Source: Saposhnikovia divaricata | Lineage: Eukaryota > Streptophyta > Magnoliopsida > Apiales > Apiaceae | Direction: 5' to 3' | Length of the DNA stretch: 64,000 bases | NCBI GenBank assembly: GCA_036435485.1 | Contig: CM071598.1 | Coordinates: forward strand, 144,440,148-144,504,147 | In this document: positions 20,789-32,508 of the stretch, piece after piece | How the letters are laid out: the number at the start of each line of letters is the position of its first letter | Numbering within the stretch: position 1 is the first letter of the stretch | Notes under the pieces: model-generated | Database searches by the model: none | The model's input: only the letters and a program-made list of their open reading frames with translations | Told to the model about the DNA's origin: nothing | Translations under genes and position numbers: made by a program

Positions 20789-22979
20789 ATGTCTGGTTAC
20801 AAGGATGGTAATACTAAGATCCCTATGCCCAAGAGAAACGAATATACTCTATGGGAAGTGAAGATGTTGCATCACCTGGAAGCAACAGATCCTGATTATC
20901 TTGACAGAATCAGAGATGGGCCTTTTGTTCCAACAAGGCTTGTTCCTCAAGCAACTGTCGAAGGAAAAGTTGTTCCAGAACATACAGCAGAGAAGCCTAA
21001 ATCTGAATGGACAGATAAGGAAAAGGAGAATGTTCTTAAGGATGCTAAAGTGAGAAACATACTATTCAACAGTCTTGATTCTGTTCTCACTAACTATGTT
21101 CTCTCTTGTAAGACTGCTAAGGAGATATGGGACAATCTAAAGGTTCACTGTGAAGGAACAAAACCTGTCAGGAAGAATATGAGGACACTTCTCATACAAC
21201 AGTATGAGTACTTTGAATCCAAGTCTGGTGAGTCACTTACTGACACCTTTGATAGGTTTACTAAACTCATCAATGAGATGGCCATGCATGGTAAATATTA
21301 TGACTTGGAGGATATGAATACTAAGTTCATGAAAGCTCTTCCTGATTTCTACAATGAGAAGATATCTGTAATTGAGGAAACTAATGATCTGGATGAAATA
21401 TCATTAGAAGCAGTTTATGGACAATTGAGAGCTTATGAACTTGACAGGCAGCAGAAAAAGAGCAGGAGTGAAGGAAAGATGAAAACTGTTGCACTCACTG
21501 CTCAATCTGAATCAAAGAAGCTTCCAGAAGAAAAGTCTGAATCTACTGAAAGAGACTTGAGGAAGAAGAAGAGCAAAGAAAGTTCTGAGTCAGAGACTAC
21601 AGATATAGACTCTGAAGATAATGATTCTGAATCAGAGATGCAAGAACTCTTTGCTATGTTTGCTAAAGCTTTCAAGAAAGGAAGATTCAACATGAGAAGA
21701 TTTAGCAAAGGCACTTTTCAGAAGAAAGAGGAGAAGAAGAGTGACAAAGGCAAAAGTACAATTATCAAGCTTGATAAAGCCAAGATCAAGTGCTTTAACT
21801 GTAGTGAGCTTGGACACTTTGCTAGTGAGTGCAAGAAGCCTAGGAATTCAGGGAAGGGTAATACACTCATGGTCACACAGAAGGATTGGGCAGACTCCAG
21901 TGATTCTGAAGATGAATTTGATTGTGACAACATTGCATTGATGGCAAGTGCTTCAGACAAGCCTGGATCTCCAAAGAAAACTTCTTCATCTTCTGTTAAG
22001 GTATCACATCACTCTCTTAATTCATTTGATAGCTTAGATTCTGATGATATTAGATCTATTCATGTTGAGTTTAAGAATCTTATGACTAATTTCAAAATTC
22101 TTGCTAGTGAAAAAGATGAACTCAAGGCTAAGAATGATGAATTAGTTAGTAGAAATAATTTTCTTGAATCTGAGTTAATTCAAATGGAAGAATATAAGTT
22201 AAGTTCTGATAAAGCTAAGCATGATTATGGTGTTATTCTTGAAGCTTATGACTATGTCAGAAAAGAACTAGAGGAAGAGAGAGATGTGATTAAAACCATT
22301 AATAATTCTGGTAAAAAGACTCAAGAAATCATTGAAAATCAAATTCTTGGTAAAGTTAATGGTTTAGGTTTTGATAAGGCTAGGCAAGAAGATACTGTAG
22401 CTATTGTCAATGATGATAGTAAAACTGAAGCTAGCACATCTAAGTCTGAAGGTAAGAAGATAGTTTCTGAACCTAAACATGTTAAATTTGTTGATTCTAA
22501 AGGTACCCAAGTTGTGCACAAAAGAATTAACAATAGCAATTCAGATGAGAGAGTGTTAGAAAAACCTAAGAATGTCAACATAAGTTTTCTGTCTAAGTCT
22601 CAGTTGAAACAGAGACTAGAAAGTATTTCAGAGTCTAGCAAGATCAGAAGAAATAGGAATGGAAAAGAAGGTATTAATAAAGAGAATAATTACAAGAATG
22701 TACCTGATGCACCTAGGAAGAAATGCTATAAATGTGGAAATCGTAATCATTTGGCCCTAGACTGCAATCAAAAACCTTCTTGGAAAACTGAGTCCAGATT
22801 CCCCAAGACTCAGAGAATTCAATGCCAACCACAAGAACCCTGTTATCATTGTGGTAGTTTACTTCATTCCATTTATATGTGTAAGGAATATCATGAACTG
22901 TATTATGACTATTATTCTCTGAAATCTGAAACTCCTAGTCACAAACAGTTTGTGGAATCTAAGTCTATGGTTGACTCTG
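20789..22979 (+). CDS. gag: Copia gag polyprotein (interrupted by solo LTR C)
   Basis: An open frame of 730 codons from an ATG 36 bases after the primer site. The N-terminal half has the Copia gag fold (motifs LWEVKMLHHLEA, AKEIWDNLKVHCEG, FDRFTKLINEMAMHGK). There are three CCHC zinc knuckles at about residues 335 (CFNCSELGHFASEC), 646 (CYKCGNRNHLALDC) and 684 (CYHCGSLLHSIYMC), with an acidic, Ser-rich region and a coiled coil between. The protein forms the cytoplasmic virus-like particle and binds RNA. The frame continues at 27566 for about 32 codons to a TAG at 27661, so the gag itself is intact apart from the 4.6-kb insertion. It is unusually long for Copia, as typical of Sireviruses. Confidence 0.9.
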
Positions 22980-25900
22980 TGTAACACCCCCAAATCCGGG
23001 GTCCGGGATCGGGTTGTCACGGTCTTACATCCATTCATAATACTTGACTTGAGTCCACAATAAATAAATCACATGCTGTGACCCCACAATAATTTCCACT
23101 CACACACACAACAGTTATAGTCCCAGAGATGAAATTGAAATAAGTCTTACATTAAAGGGTTACGAATAAAAGTTATTACAAACCAAAAGGATAACATCAT
23201 AAGTTTAAAGTTCTTGCCGTTGATTAACACTATTGATACATATAATTAAACTGGAAGCAAAAGCTGACTATCTGTGTTACCTCAGCAATGGCAGCGACAA
23301 TATCAGCGGGGAGTCCTGTGGGACGGGTAACCTGCTTGCGCCGAGTGCGCCTTACGCGGGCCATGAGACCTAGCTGTTGTTGTGACATAATAAATAAGCA
23401 AGGGTGAGCAATAGCCCACCAACAATATATAACTGTGCAGTAATATATAAGACAGTTCAAAGATATGTTTCGAAATCATATGCCATGCATTTGCGAAAAT
23501 AGTGCCAGTTTAATATAAAGGATGAAGTTACAAGGTAACTCAACAGATATATATTTCGTAGAAGCATATGCTATGCCAAAATAAGCAGGATAGCATCATT
23601 TTTATAAAAGATAGGAACTTGCAAGAAAGATATTGCTATTCCAGTTTGAAATACTTTTCAACTCTGCCAACCATGATGATGTTGCAGAAAATTTCCAACA
23701 CTGAGTGATGAACTAATACTGGAGTTTGACGCGCCAGGAGACATAGCATTTACACGATGATCAGTCGCATGTTATGCTCCCCACCTCTTGTTTACTACAT
23801 GTAGAAGGAAGCACCGACGGATTTACTTGTCTACCGCCCTCTGGAACCCCCTCGGCCAACGATTGAGCCATTTGCTGGACCGGCGCCACTGGGTCACTTA
23901 CGCATCTCCTAGTTCATTTCACATCCATAACTTGAAACGTAAAGTTCGTCTCCCTTTCCCCAAGTATAATACTTGTTGATAAGACTCCACAAAGTAATCG
24001 TATCTAATTGGAAAGGAAAATTCACCAATATTTCCCAAGCCGCTGCTTGTTAATGGATACCAACTTGTTCCAACATTCTTACCCCTCGAATAATGAGTGG
24101 GTATACACAATTCCATGAATAATAGCAACCAAGTTGCGAACGAAATGAATAATTTATGACCGGGCAGTCACAAGATAAATAACATTCTTCAAGTCAGGTT
24201 CCCTTATATTCGAATCGAAGGAAGAATGGAATTACTGAGAACCTTCCTTGATAATATTATAATAATAATAAGACTTTGGAATAATTCATATAATATTCGA
24301 AGGTCGATGATACTATGCGAATGTAGTAAATCATTTTTGAAACGAGTTAGAAGAATTAAATAAATATTCCAAGAATATTTATTAGTCGCAGACATTGAAA
24401 AAGGGTTGCTTGGAATAATCTTTAAGTAAATACTCTGAATAATATTCATTGAACAAATAATGAATATTCAAATTAATAATAATATTTGTTGATGAAATAA
24501 TCCTCAAACGGATAATTGAAATAATATTCATTGAATCAATAATGAATATTATATTTAAGAATGATACTTATTGATGAAATAATGATCAACTGAATAATTG
24601 AGACAATATTCATTGAACAACTAATGAATATTCAATTAATAATATTTATAGAAGAATTGATTATCGAATGAATATTTGAAATAATATTTATCGAATGTCT
24701 GGAGTTCAAATCAACGTTCAACTAATATTTATAAAATAAATAGGGATTGAATGAATATTCAGAATAATATTCATTTAAATAAATAAGGCCCGACTGAATA
24801 TTAAAATAATATTCATTAAATAAATAAACTCGAATGAATATTCAAAATAATATTTATCGAAGAAATAAGAATGAACATTCCCTAAGTAATTAACTTAGCT
24901 GAGAGTTCGAAATAATATTCGAATATTAAATCGACCTTAGATGATTATTAAAGATAATGTTCATCGAGTAAATAAATATCTGATGATTAATCCGAATAAT
25001 ACTTACAAAATAATCTCAAAGGATATTCCAATATTATTCGCCAAATAATAACTGGAAAATATTTACTTAAATATTTTTCTCCGAGAATAATATTAATATA
25101 TCAAGAAATAACGACTTCCGGTCTATAACCAAAGAATGAGATTCAACTACCCTTCGCTTAAGGGTTTTAGAAATTTCCGGCTTATAACTGATATAATAGC
25201 TATCTAGCTCATACGCCAACAACAATTCAGGGAACAAGTATAACAATATGACTTTAAAAGTAGGCATGCATGCTATGGCATATGTAATGTAACAAAAAAA
25301 ACATATTTATATTCACAACAACAGCCTTAAAGAAGGATTTGAAACTTGCCTGAAAAGCGAGTGCGGGTAAGGGTGGTGGTAGCGTGTCCCGGGTCAGCCT
25401 GACGATCTATAAATAGCCAAGGCATTCGGGATTAATCACTTAACACTTTACAAGATTAAATATAGACTTCACTTAAGTCGAAACACGTTTTCGAATTATC
25501 TCGTTATACACCTCTTAGTGTAAATCTTTTATCACCGATGCGGTTCGACATACGTTCGCTATTATGACCCGTCATTGTACCCACACTTAATACGTACTTA
25601 AACCATGTAAGTTTTAATATCGATCATTTACGAATCAAGATTGTACTACGAGTTTTATTGTCCGTTTTCTAAGTTATTAACCAAGGTCATAATCAAGCAT
25701 GCTTCTAGGGGTTCGTTCGCGTTTAATCTTGATTCGAACATTTTTATAAAATCGTAAAACGATCCTTTTAACGCAAGGTTTTCTCTCACACCTTCCTTAT
25801 CATCTCTAGTATTTAATTACGATGGTTCGTTACTGCATTACCGAATTTATACAGGTTCAATTCTGATTACGAACTGGTGCTCTTGTTTACGAACCACTTA

Positions 25901-27560
25901 TCTTAATTCGACCATAACTCCTAAACCGTATATCCATTTCACTCGATATTTATATCAAAACGAAGCTCGTAACATGAACTAACTAAACATAGCAAAATCC
26001 GGGACTGGACAGTAAGGTAATGCTACTGCTATTCACGGTTTCTTAAGGTTAACGACAATCGGGCATTACGACGGCTATGTTTACATGATTTCCAAATTTC
26101 AAACCATTCAATGATCATGGTTTACACTCCAAACAACACATACATGCTATTTATCCATGAACTAAGACCAAGCAATGTCTTTCCGTTCATCTAAACTAAT
26201 TTAACATTTAACAAAGCCCAATCATAATCTTAAGGTCCTAAACATGCATTAAATCCATATAACTCATCTAAAATACCAAAACTTAAACTAAGAGCTAGGT
26301 TTTCAAGAGTGGTATACCTTCCTTGGTGTATGTATGAACTTATCAAGCCTTGTTTAGCCCTTATCTAGCCTTAGTATAGCTTGGATGATCAAAAGAAATC
26401 AAGAAATAAAAGTTAGTTTCATGAAAGCACTATTCATCATCACTTTGATGATTTATTTGAAAATGAAAAAAGATGAATTTGGAGCTGAAATTTTTAGGGG
26501 ATCTAAACTACGATATGAAGTACTCACCATAAAAATTTCAAGATCAAATGATGGTGGGAACCCCCCTTTTTAGCTTAAACCGTGAGCAGCAGAATGGAGA
26601 GGAAATGAGAGAGAGTTTTGTGTTTTTTTGATGTGTAAAATGGCTTAATGCATGTATCTTTATGTATATACTTGGATGCATCTCTTCTTTTTGTGTTGTC
26701 AACCATCTATTGGTCCACTTGTTGCCTTCTTATTGAACCAAGTGTTGGCACTACAACAAACAACTCCATTTTTGCAAGAATGCAATTACACCACTCATCT
26801 TGTAGTTGACTTATAAGGATGATACTTTGGTTTCTCCTTTTCCCACCAATTGCACTTGTTGGTCTCTTGGTTATTTATTCGTTCCTTTGTCTGGGTATTA
26901 CTCAATTTCCTTGTTCATTCAGAGGAATATCTCAAGGATTTCTAGTTATGGATTTACTGGAAACTTTCTTGATAACTTTACTAATATTCTCAATACTCAT
27001 TTGTAACCTTTGTATTTAAATCCCTTAAATTTCAATAGTAAATTCTTAAATCCTTTAAGGTCTCGGGAAATCTCAGAGAAAATAAAAGTGCTATTTTTCT
27101 GATTCCGATATCATTTACAAACACTTATTTCATCCACTGATTATTAATACGAACTCGGAAATCCATTCAGACTGCTTCTATATAGCGTCGTCTAATAATA
27201 TTCCAATTTCCACCAAAACACTATTCATAACTCATTTTTTTACTTAATTCCTATAATTAGGAAAATGAACCTGGTTTACTCTCGGGTGTTCCTTAACCTT
27301 TTTACGGAACCGCTGGACTAATAACAGATATTGATTTGCATGACACAAGAATAATCTCTCTTGGAATAATATAACTTATAACCCTAGAAGATAGATCATT
27401 CTTATCTATGCTATCAACCAGAAGCATTCTTCATGACATATAAATATTTGAATTTAAATCCATCCCATTCATTTAATAGACATTCGTTACATTGCAGTCA
27501 TAACCACTATTCATTACATAATAAAAAGTTTTAATTCTATCAAAAATCTGGGTTCTTACA
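22980..27560 (-). mobile_element. Gypsy solo LTR C (Tekay-like family)
   Basis: On the plus strand it begins TGTAACACCCCC and ends GGGTTCTTACA, so the LTR runs on the minus strand (TGTAAGAACCC...GTTACA). It is flanked by CTCTG on both sides (22975-22979 and 27561-27565), a perfect TSD, and splits the gag frame of S. It has no internal region, so it is a product of LTR-LTR recombination. Length 4,581 bases. Small ORFs inside are not genes. Confidence 0.92.
24425..25080. repeat. AATATTCATT palindrome array in solo LTR C
   Basis: More than ten degraded AATGAATATT/AATAATATTCATT units in the orientation expected for a reversed LTR. It is more diverged than in element A. Confidence 0.8.
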
Positions 27561-27565
27561 CTCTG

Positions 27566-27663
27566 CAACAGGTAAATCAAAAGCAAAATCTTCAAAGCCT
27601 GTTGGTTCAAAAGTTAGTAAGAAAGGATCCAATCAAAGTTGGGTCCTAAAAAATTCTAACTAG
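27566..27663 (+). pseudogene. gag: gag C-terminal end of element S, right of solo LTR C
   Basis: Continues the gag frame after removal of C and one TSD copy: a Lys/Ser-rich tail ending in SNQSWVLKNSN and TAG. The downstream pol frame is offset and begins after a T-rich tract ending TTTGCAG, so gag and pol are separated by a stop and a frame change. Confidence 0.75.
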
Positions 27664-27674
27664 TTATTTTTTGT

Positions 27675-30600
27675 TTGCAGGGCACTGGAAAGAAGCATTC
27701 AATTATCTTGGACAGTGGATGCTCTGGACATATGACTGGAAAGAAGTCCCTGCTTACAAAGTTTGAGAGGAAAGCTGGCCCAGTAATATCCTTTGGAGAT
27801 GGCAACAAAGGAGAAACTCTGGGATATGGCTCAATTATTTTGGGGAATGTCATCATAGAAAATGTAGCACTGGTTGAAGGCTTGAAACACACACTTTTAA
27901 GCATAAGTCAACTGGGTTAAGGGTTACCAATCAATTTTTGACAGTAAAGGATGCAAAATCTTGAATATGAAGAATGGAGACATTGTTCTGACTGGTCAGA
28001 GACATGGTAACATATATGAAGCCAGCTTGAGTGACACATCTAAAGGAACTGTCAGATGTCTTTACAGCAAGGCATCAAATGATGAAAGTTGGAAATGGCA
28101 CAAGAAGCTCTCACATCTCAACTTCAAGAAGCTTAATCAATTTGTTAAGCATCATCTGGTGAGAGGCCTACCTCAGGCAAACTATGTGCAAGATGGACTT
28201 TGTGGTGCTTGTCAGCTTGGTAAACAAAGAAGAACCACTTTCAAGAGCAAGGCAGAAAATTCAATTATTGAACCATTTCACATGCTGCATCTTGATTTAT
28301 TTGGTCCAGTAAACATTATGTCTATCAACAAGAAAAGATATGCTCTAGTTATAGTGGATGATTACACAAGGTTCACATGGGTATTATTTCTACACAAAAA
28401 GGATGAAGCTCCTCAGCAAATCATTGAACTTGTCAAGAATATTCAAAATAGCTCTGAGTACAAGGTCAAAGTGCTCAGGAGTGACAATGGTACAGAATTT
28501 AAGAATTCTACAATGGAGGAGTATTGTGCAGACAATGGAATTACTTAACAGTTTTCTGCACCTGGAACACCTCAGCAGAATGGTGTATTAGAAAGAAAGA
28601 ACAGAACTCTCATAGAGGCAGCAAGAACCATGCTTGCAGATGCAAAGCTTCCAACCTATTTCTGGGTAGAAGCTATCAACACTGCATGTTTCACTCAAAA
28701 CTGTACCATGGAAAATGCTCATGGTAAGACTCCCTATGAGATGATCAAAGGAAAGAAACCAAGTGTCAAATACTTTCACATCTTTGGATGCAAATGCTAT
28801 GTCCTGAAAGTTCATCCAGAACAACTTGCGAAATTTGAAGCCAAATCGGATGAAGCAATCTTTCTAGGATATTCAGCATCAAAGGCCTTCAAAGTATACA
28901 ATCTCAGAACTCACATTGTTATGGAATCAATTCATGTTGCATTTGATGATAAGAAGTTTGGAATTTTGCAAACTGATGAAAGCCATGACAATCTGGAATT
29001 TAAAAATCTTAAGTATTCTGAGATTCTCTCCAGTGATGATGAAGGTTCTCCAGAGGAAATCTCTATTGCTTCTCAAAGGAATGCTACTGTTGAGGGGGAG
29101 CAATTCAATCAAGGAGAACACAGCACTGGTCAGGATCAGACTAGTCTTTCAGAGTCTACTTCATCAGGAACTGATCCTTCAGAGTCTAATGAAGGAAGAT
29201 CAGAAACTAGCAGCAGTATTGAATCCACTGATTCTACTGATCAAGGGGGAGATTTTGAAGGAAATGAACACTCTTCTACAAGAAATACCACTAACTTAGG
29301 GGGAGAGTCTAGCAGGAACAATCTACCACCTGTTAGAAAATGGACAAGGGATCATACTAAGGATTTGATAATTGGTGATCCAAATAGTGGTGTTCGAACT
29401 AGAAGATCAATTCAAAATGAATGCTTGTACAGTTGTTTTCTCTCAAAGAATGAACCTAAGAAGGTTGAAGAAGCCTTACAGGATCCTGATTGGGTAATAG
29501 CAATGCAGGAAGAATTGAATGAGTTTGAGAGGAACAAAGTTTGGAAACTGTTACCAAGACCTAAAGATAGATCTATTGTTGGTGCTAAATGGGTTTTCAG
29601 AAACAAGCTAGATGAATCTTGTATGATTGTAAGAAACAAATCAAGAATGGTGGCCAAGGGTTATTCTCAGGAAGAAGGAATTGACTATGATGAAACCTTT
29701 GCACCTGTAGCAAGATTGGAAGCAATCAGAATGTTTCTTGCATTTGCAGCTCATTTAAAATTGAAGGTATACCAGATGGATGTAAAGAGTGCTTTTCTTA
29801 ATGGCAAACTTGATGAGGAAGTGTATGTGGAACAACCACCTGGTTTTGTTGATCCAAAGTTTCCAAATCATGTCTACAAACTTGACAAGGCACTCTATGG
29901 ACTAAATCAGGCACCAAGAGCATGGTATGAGACTTTGTCTAAATTTCTTCTTGAAAATGGCTTCACAAGAGGTACAATTGACAAAACTCTATTCTTTAGA
30001 AAGATAAAAGGTGATTTGATTTTAGTTCAAGTTTATGTTGATGATATTATATTTGGTTCTACTAATGAAAAGTTATGTGCTAAGTTTAGCAAGCTTATGC
30101 AGTCTAAGTATCAGATGAGCATGATGGGTGAACTAAATTACTTTTTAGGCTTGCAGGTCAAACAGACTGAAATTGGTATTTTCATTAATCAGTCAAAGTA
30201 TATCAAAGATCTTTTAAAAAGGTTTGACTTTCAAAATTGTGCAATTGCAAAGACACCCATGGCAACAGCCACTAAGCTAGACTCAGATCCTAAGGGAAAG
30301 AGTGTTGACAATACTAGCTATAGAGGCGTGATAGGTTCACTGTTATATCTAACTGCAAGTAGACCAGATATAATGTTCTCTACCTGTTTATGTGCTAGAT
30401 TCCAAAGTGATCCTAAGGAATCTCATTTAATTGCTGTGAAGAGAATTTTTAGATATCTCAAGGGAACTCCAAATCTTGGTTTGTGGTATCCAAGAGAATC
30501 TGATTTCTCCCTAATTGGCTATTCAGACTCTGATTATGCAGGGTGTAAAATAGACAGGAAAAGCACTACAGGTACATGTCAATTCTTGGGAAACAGATTG

Positions 30601-30975
30601 ATTTCTTGGGCAAGCAAGAAGCAGCAATCAGTTTCAACCTCAACTGCAGAAGCTGAATACATTGCAGCAGGTAGTTGTTGTGCTCAACTCCTTTGGATAA
30701 GAAATAAGTTGATGGATTATGGTATGACACTTAGTAATATTCCTATGTTTTGTGATAATACTAGTTCTATCAAAATTGCAGAAAATCCAGTTCAACACTC
30801 AAGGACTAAGCACATTGATGTCAGGTATCATTTTATTAGAGAACATATTGAAAATGGTACTGTGGAACTTCATTTTGTTCCTACTGACAAACAGCTTGCA
30901 GATATTCTAACTAAACCACTTGATGAGGCCACATTCATTAGATTGGTTAGTGAGTTAGGAATGTTAAATTTTTAG
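27675..30975 (+). pseudogene. pol: Copia pol polyprotein, two disabling mutations
   Basis: Order of domains: aspartic protease (LDSGCSGHMTG near 27709); integrase with a zinc-binding region (HKKLSHLNFKKL ... CGACQLG, 28100-28220) and DDE core (Asp in LHLDLFG, Asp in LRSDNGTEF, Glu in NGVLERKN); reverse transcriptase (VGAKWVFRNKLDE to YVDDIIFGS near 30037, with the two catalytic Asp); RNase H (GYSDSDYAGCKIDRKSTTG, AEAEYIAA, TKHIDVRYHFIREH). A one-base frameshift lies between 27905 and 27960, just after the protease, and a TAA at 28546 replaces a Gln codon in the integrase core. Everything else from 28549 to 30975 is open. Pol makes and inserts the DNA copy. The order protease-integrase-RT is diagnostic for Copia. 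Confidence 0.93.
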
Positions 30976-31566
30976 ATCTTTAACATCTGCACAAGTAGCA
31001 AGGTATGTTGTTTCAGCTTATAGACTTGATATTTTTGTCAGGATCTATACTTGATTGTTAAATGCTTAAGCTGTAACACTTTACTTTGATAAATTACAGT
31101 ATGATAGACTTGTTAATAAGCATCAGGATTGCTATCAGTATGCTGACGTCATTAGTATTGGCATCAGGATTGTATCGTCAGTATCAGGATTGTGAAATTT
31201 GTGTGTCTTACTGTTTCAAATTCTGAAGTTCATGTTATTTTGTGATTCAATTCTGAGTTTTGTTAAGTCTATGTTAGCAAGTTTTATTACATGCATACTG
31301 ATAATTTATATCATTCATGACAGACAATAAACAACGATAGACAAGTAGATATTAAGAAAATTTGTATTTTCATTAATCAAAAGCATTACATACATGAAAA
31401 TGAAATACAATTCTTCTTTTTGTCTAACTACTACTGCAAATTCTATTCTTGTCTAAAGTTGTTGCTGTTTCAATCCTCAATGATTTGACTTCAGGACAAG
31501 GAGCATCTCAAGATTGGATTCCTTGTCTGGGTGACTTGAATGAATGCAGCTGACTCATCTTCATGC
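30976..31566. other. non-coding spacer after pol in element S
   Basis: AT-rich, no ORF. It contains several ATCAGGATTG-type repeats like those in the LTR (31120-31190). Confidence 0.5.
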
Positions 31567-31857
31567 TTATTGAAGAAGATGAATAGCATCTCTATCAAGA
31601 TCAACCTCAGACTCTTCACCAAATTCTTCATCCTCAAGGTGTGAAGAGATTAGAGGAGGATTGTATCCAACTGGTAGATGTTTTAGAGGAGATTCGTGGA
31701 AATCATCTGGGTTAAGATCAACCATATCTGACTTGATGAGAAAAGTCATCTCTTCTAAGAGATAGTTCACTTGCTCCTGATCATCAAGAGTAAAGAACTT
31801 CTCAGTGGTAATGAACCAAAAGCTAGGGTTCATATGAAGATTTTGGTTGAAAGCCAT
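31567..31857 (-). CDS. antisense ORF inside element S
   Basis: A minus-strand ORF of 110 codons from 31899, or 96 codons from the second ATG at 31857, which I prefer because it has a better context (ATCATGGCT) and lies at a sensible distance from a TATA box at 31913-31920. The product starts MAFNQNLHMNPSFWFITTEK and becomes very acidic toward the end (LEDEEFGEESEVDLDRD). No signal peptide, membrane segment or known domain is visible. It sits between pol and the env-like ORF, opposite to all other genes of the element, and overlaps none of them. It may be a small antisense gene of this Sirevirus family, or a chance frame. Confidence 0.45.
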   Translation of the reverse strand: MAFNQNLHMNPSFWFITTEKFFTLDDQEQVNYLLEEMTFLIKSDMVDLNPDDFHESPLKHLPVGYNPPLISSHLEDEEFGEESEVDLDRDAIHLLQ

Positions 31858-31912
31858 GATGGAAAGGGAAAAGAATGAAAAAGTTTTGGAGAATGGCATA
31901 AGACGTCAGTTT

Positions 31913-31920
31913 CTTTTATA
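31913..31920 (-). promoter_or_regulatory. TATA box upstream of the antisense ORF
   Basis: Minus strand TATAAAAG, preceded by CCCACGTC (an ACGT core). The TSS expected about 30 bases on (near 31885) would leave a leader of about 28 CT/T-rich bases before the ATG at 31857. Confidence 0.4.
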
Positions 31921-32508
31921 GAAAGACGTGGGAAGCTGAACAGTCATTTGGGAGATATCAATACATTCAGTCATAATTATGTGTGACTGTATTTCTTGTA
32001 TTTTCAAGAAATATTGAATGAATTTAACCAATTTATTTTGTTATTTATTTTACAGGAAAAAGAAAATGCCATGTGGAAACTTCATTTAGTCTCTGGAATC
32101 AGGATGATATTGATCAGGAATACAAGTGTGTTCACGTCAGGATTAGTAATTCTTTTTACTCAGAAATCACATTGAATCGTGTGATTATCCTGATGAGAAG
32201 ATCACATCAGGAAAAGGAAGCTGATCAGTATTGATTTTTATATTGATTTTACCTTGATTTATTTATGTGAAGTTATTTTTGGATTTTATTTTCCAAAAGT
32301 CATGGGTAACTGCGTTTTTCAAGGACTGACACCTGTCAACCTACGTGTCAACGTGGGATAATGGGTCTGAAGGATTTTTAAATATAATTATTTTGACACT
32401 CTAATCGTGTAATTGTTTTCTCTAATTTCATTCTCTAAAAAAAACACTCTCGAGTTCTCAAAATCACTAATCAATTTCAAAGATTTCTTAAGTTCTTTTC
32501 AGATCAAA
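31921..32508. other. bidirectional non-coding region in element S
   Basis: About 590 bases between the antisense ORF and the env-like ORF. On the plus side it holds a TATA-like TTTAAATATAATTA (32377-32390), a CT-rich leader and, just before the env-like ATG, TTCTTTTCAG, a good splice acceptor. It could serve two divergent transcripts, or the plus ORF could be reached by splicing of the genomic RNA. Confidence 0.4.

Noticed and set aside
21502..21960. Several minus-strand ORFs opposite gag
   Set aside because: Shadows of the Ser/Glu/Lys-rich gag frame. They have no promoter or domain, unlike the antisense ORF at 31567-31857.
26749..26761. GCACTACAACAAA as a possible second CACTA end
   Set aside because: It lies inside solo LTR C at a place where related Gypsy LTRs have homologous sequence, so it is ordinary LTR sequence.
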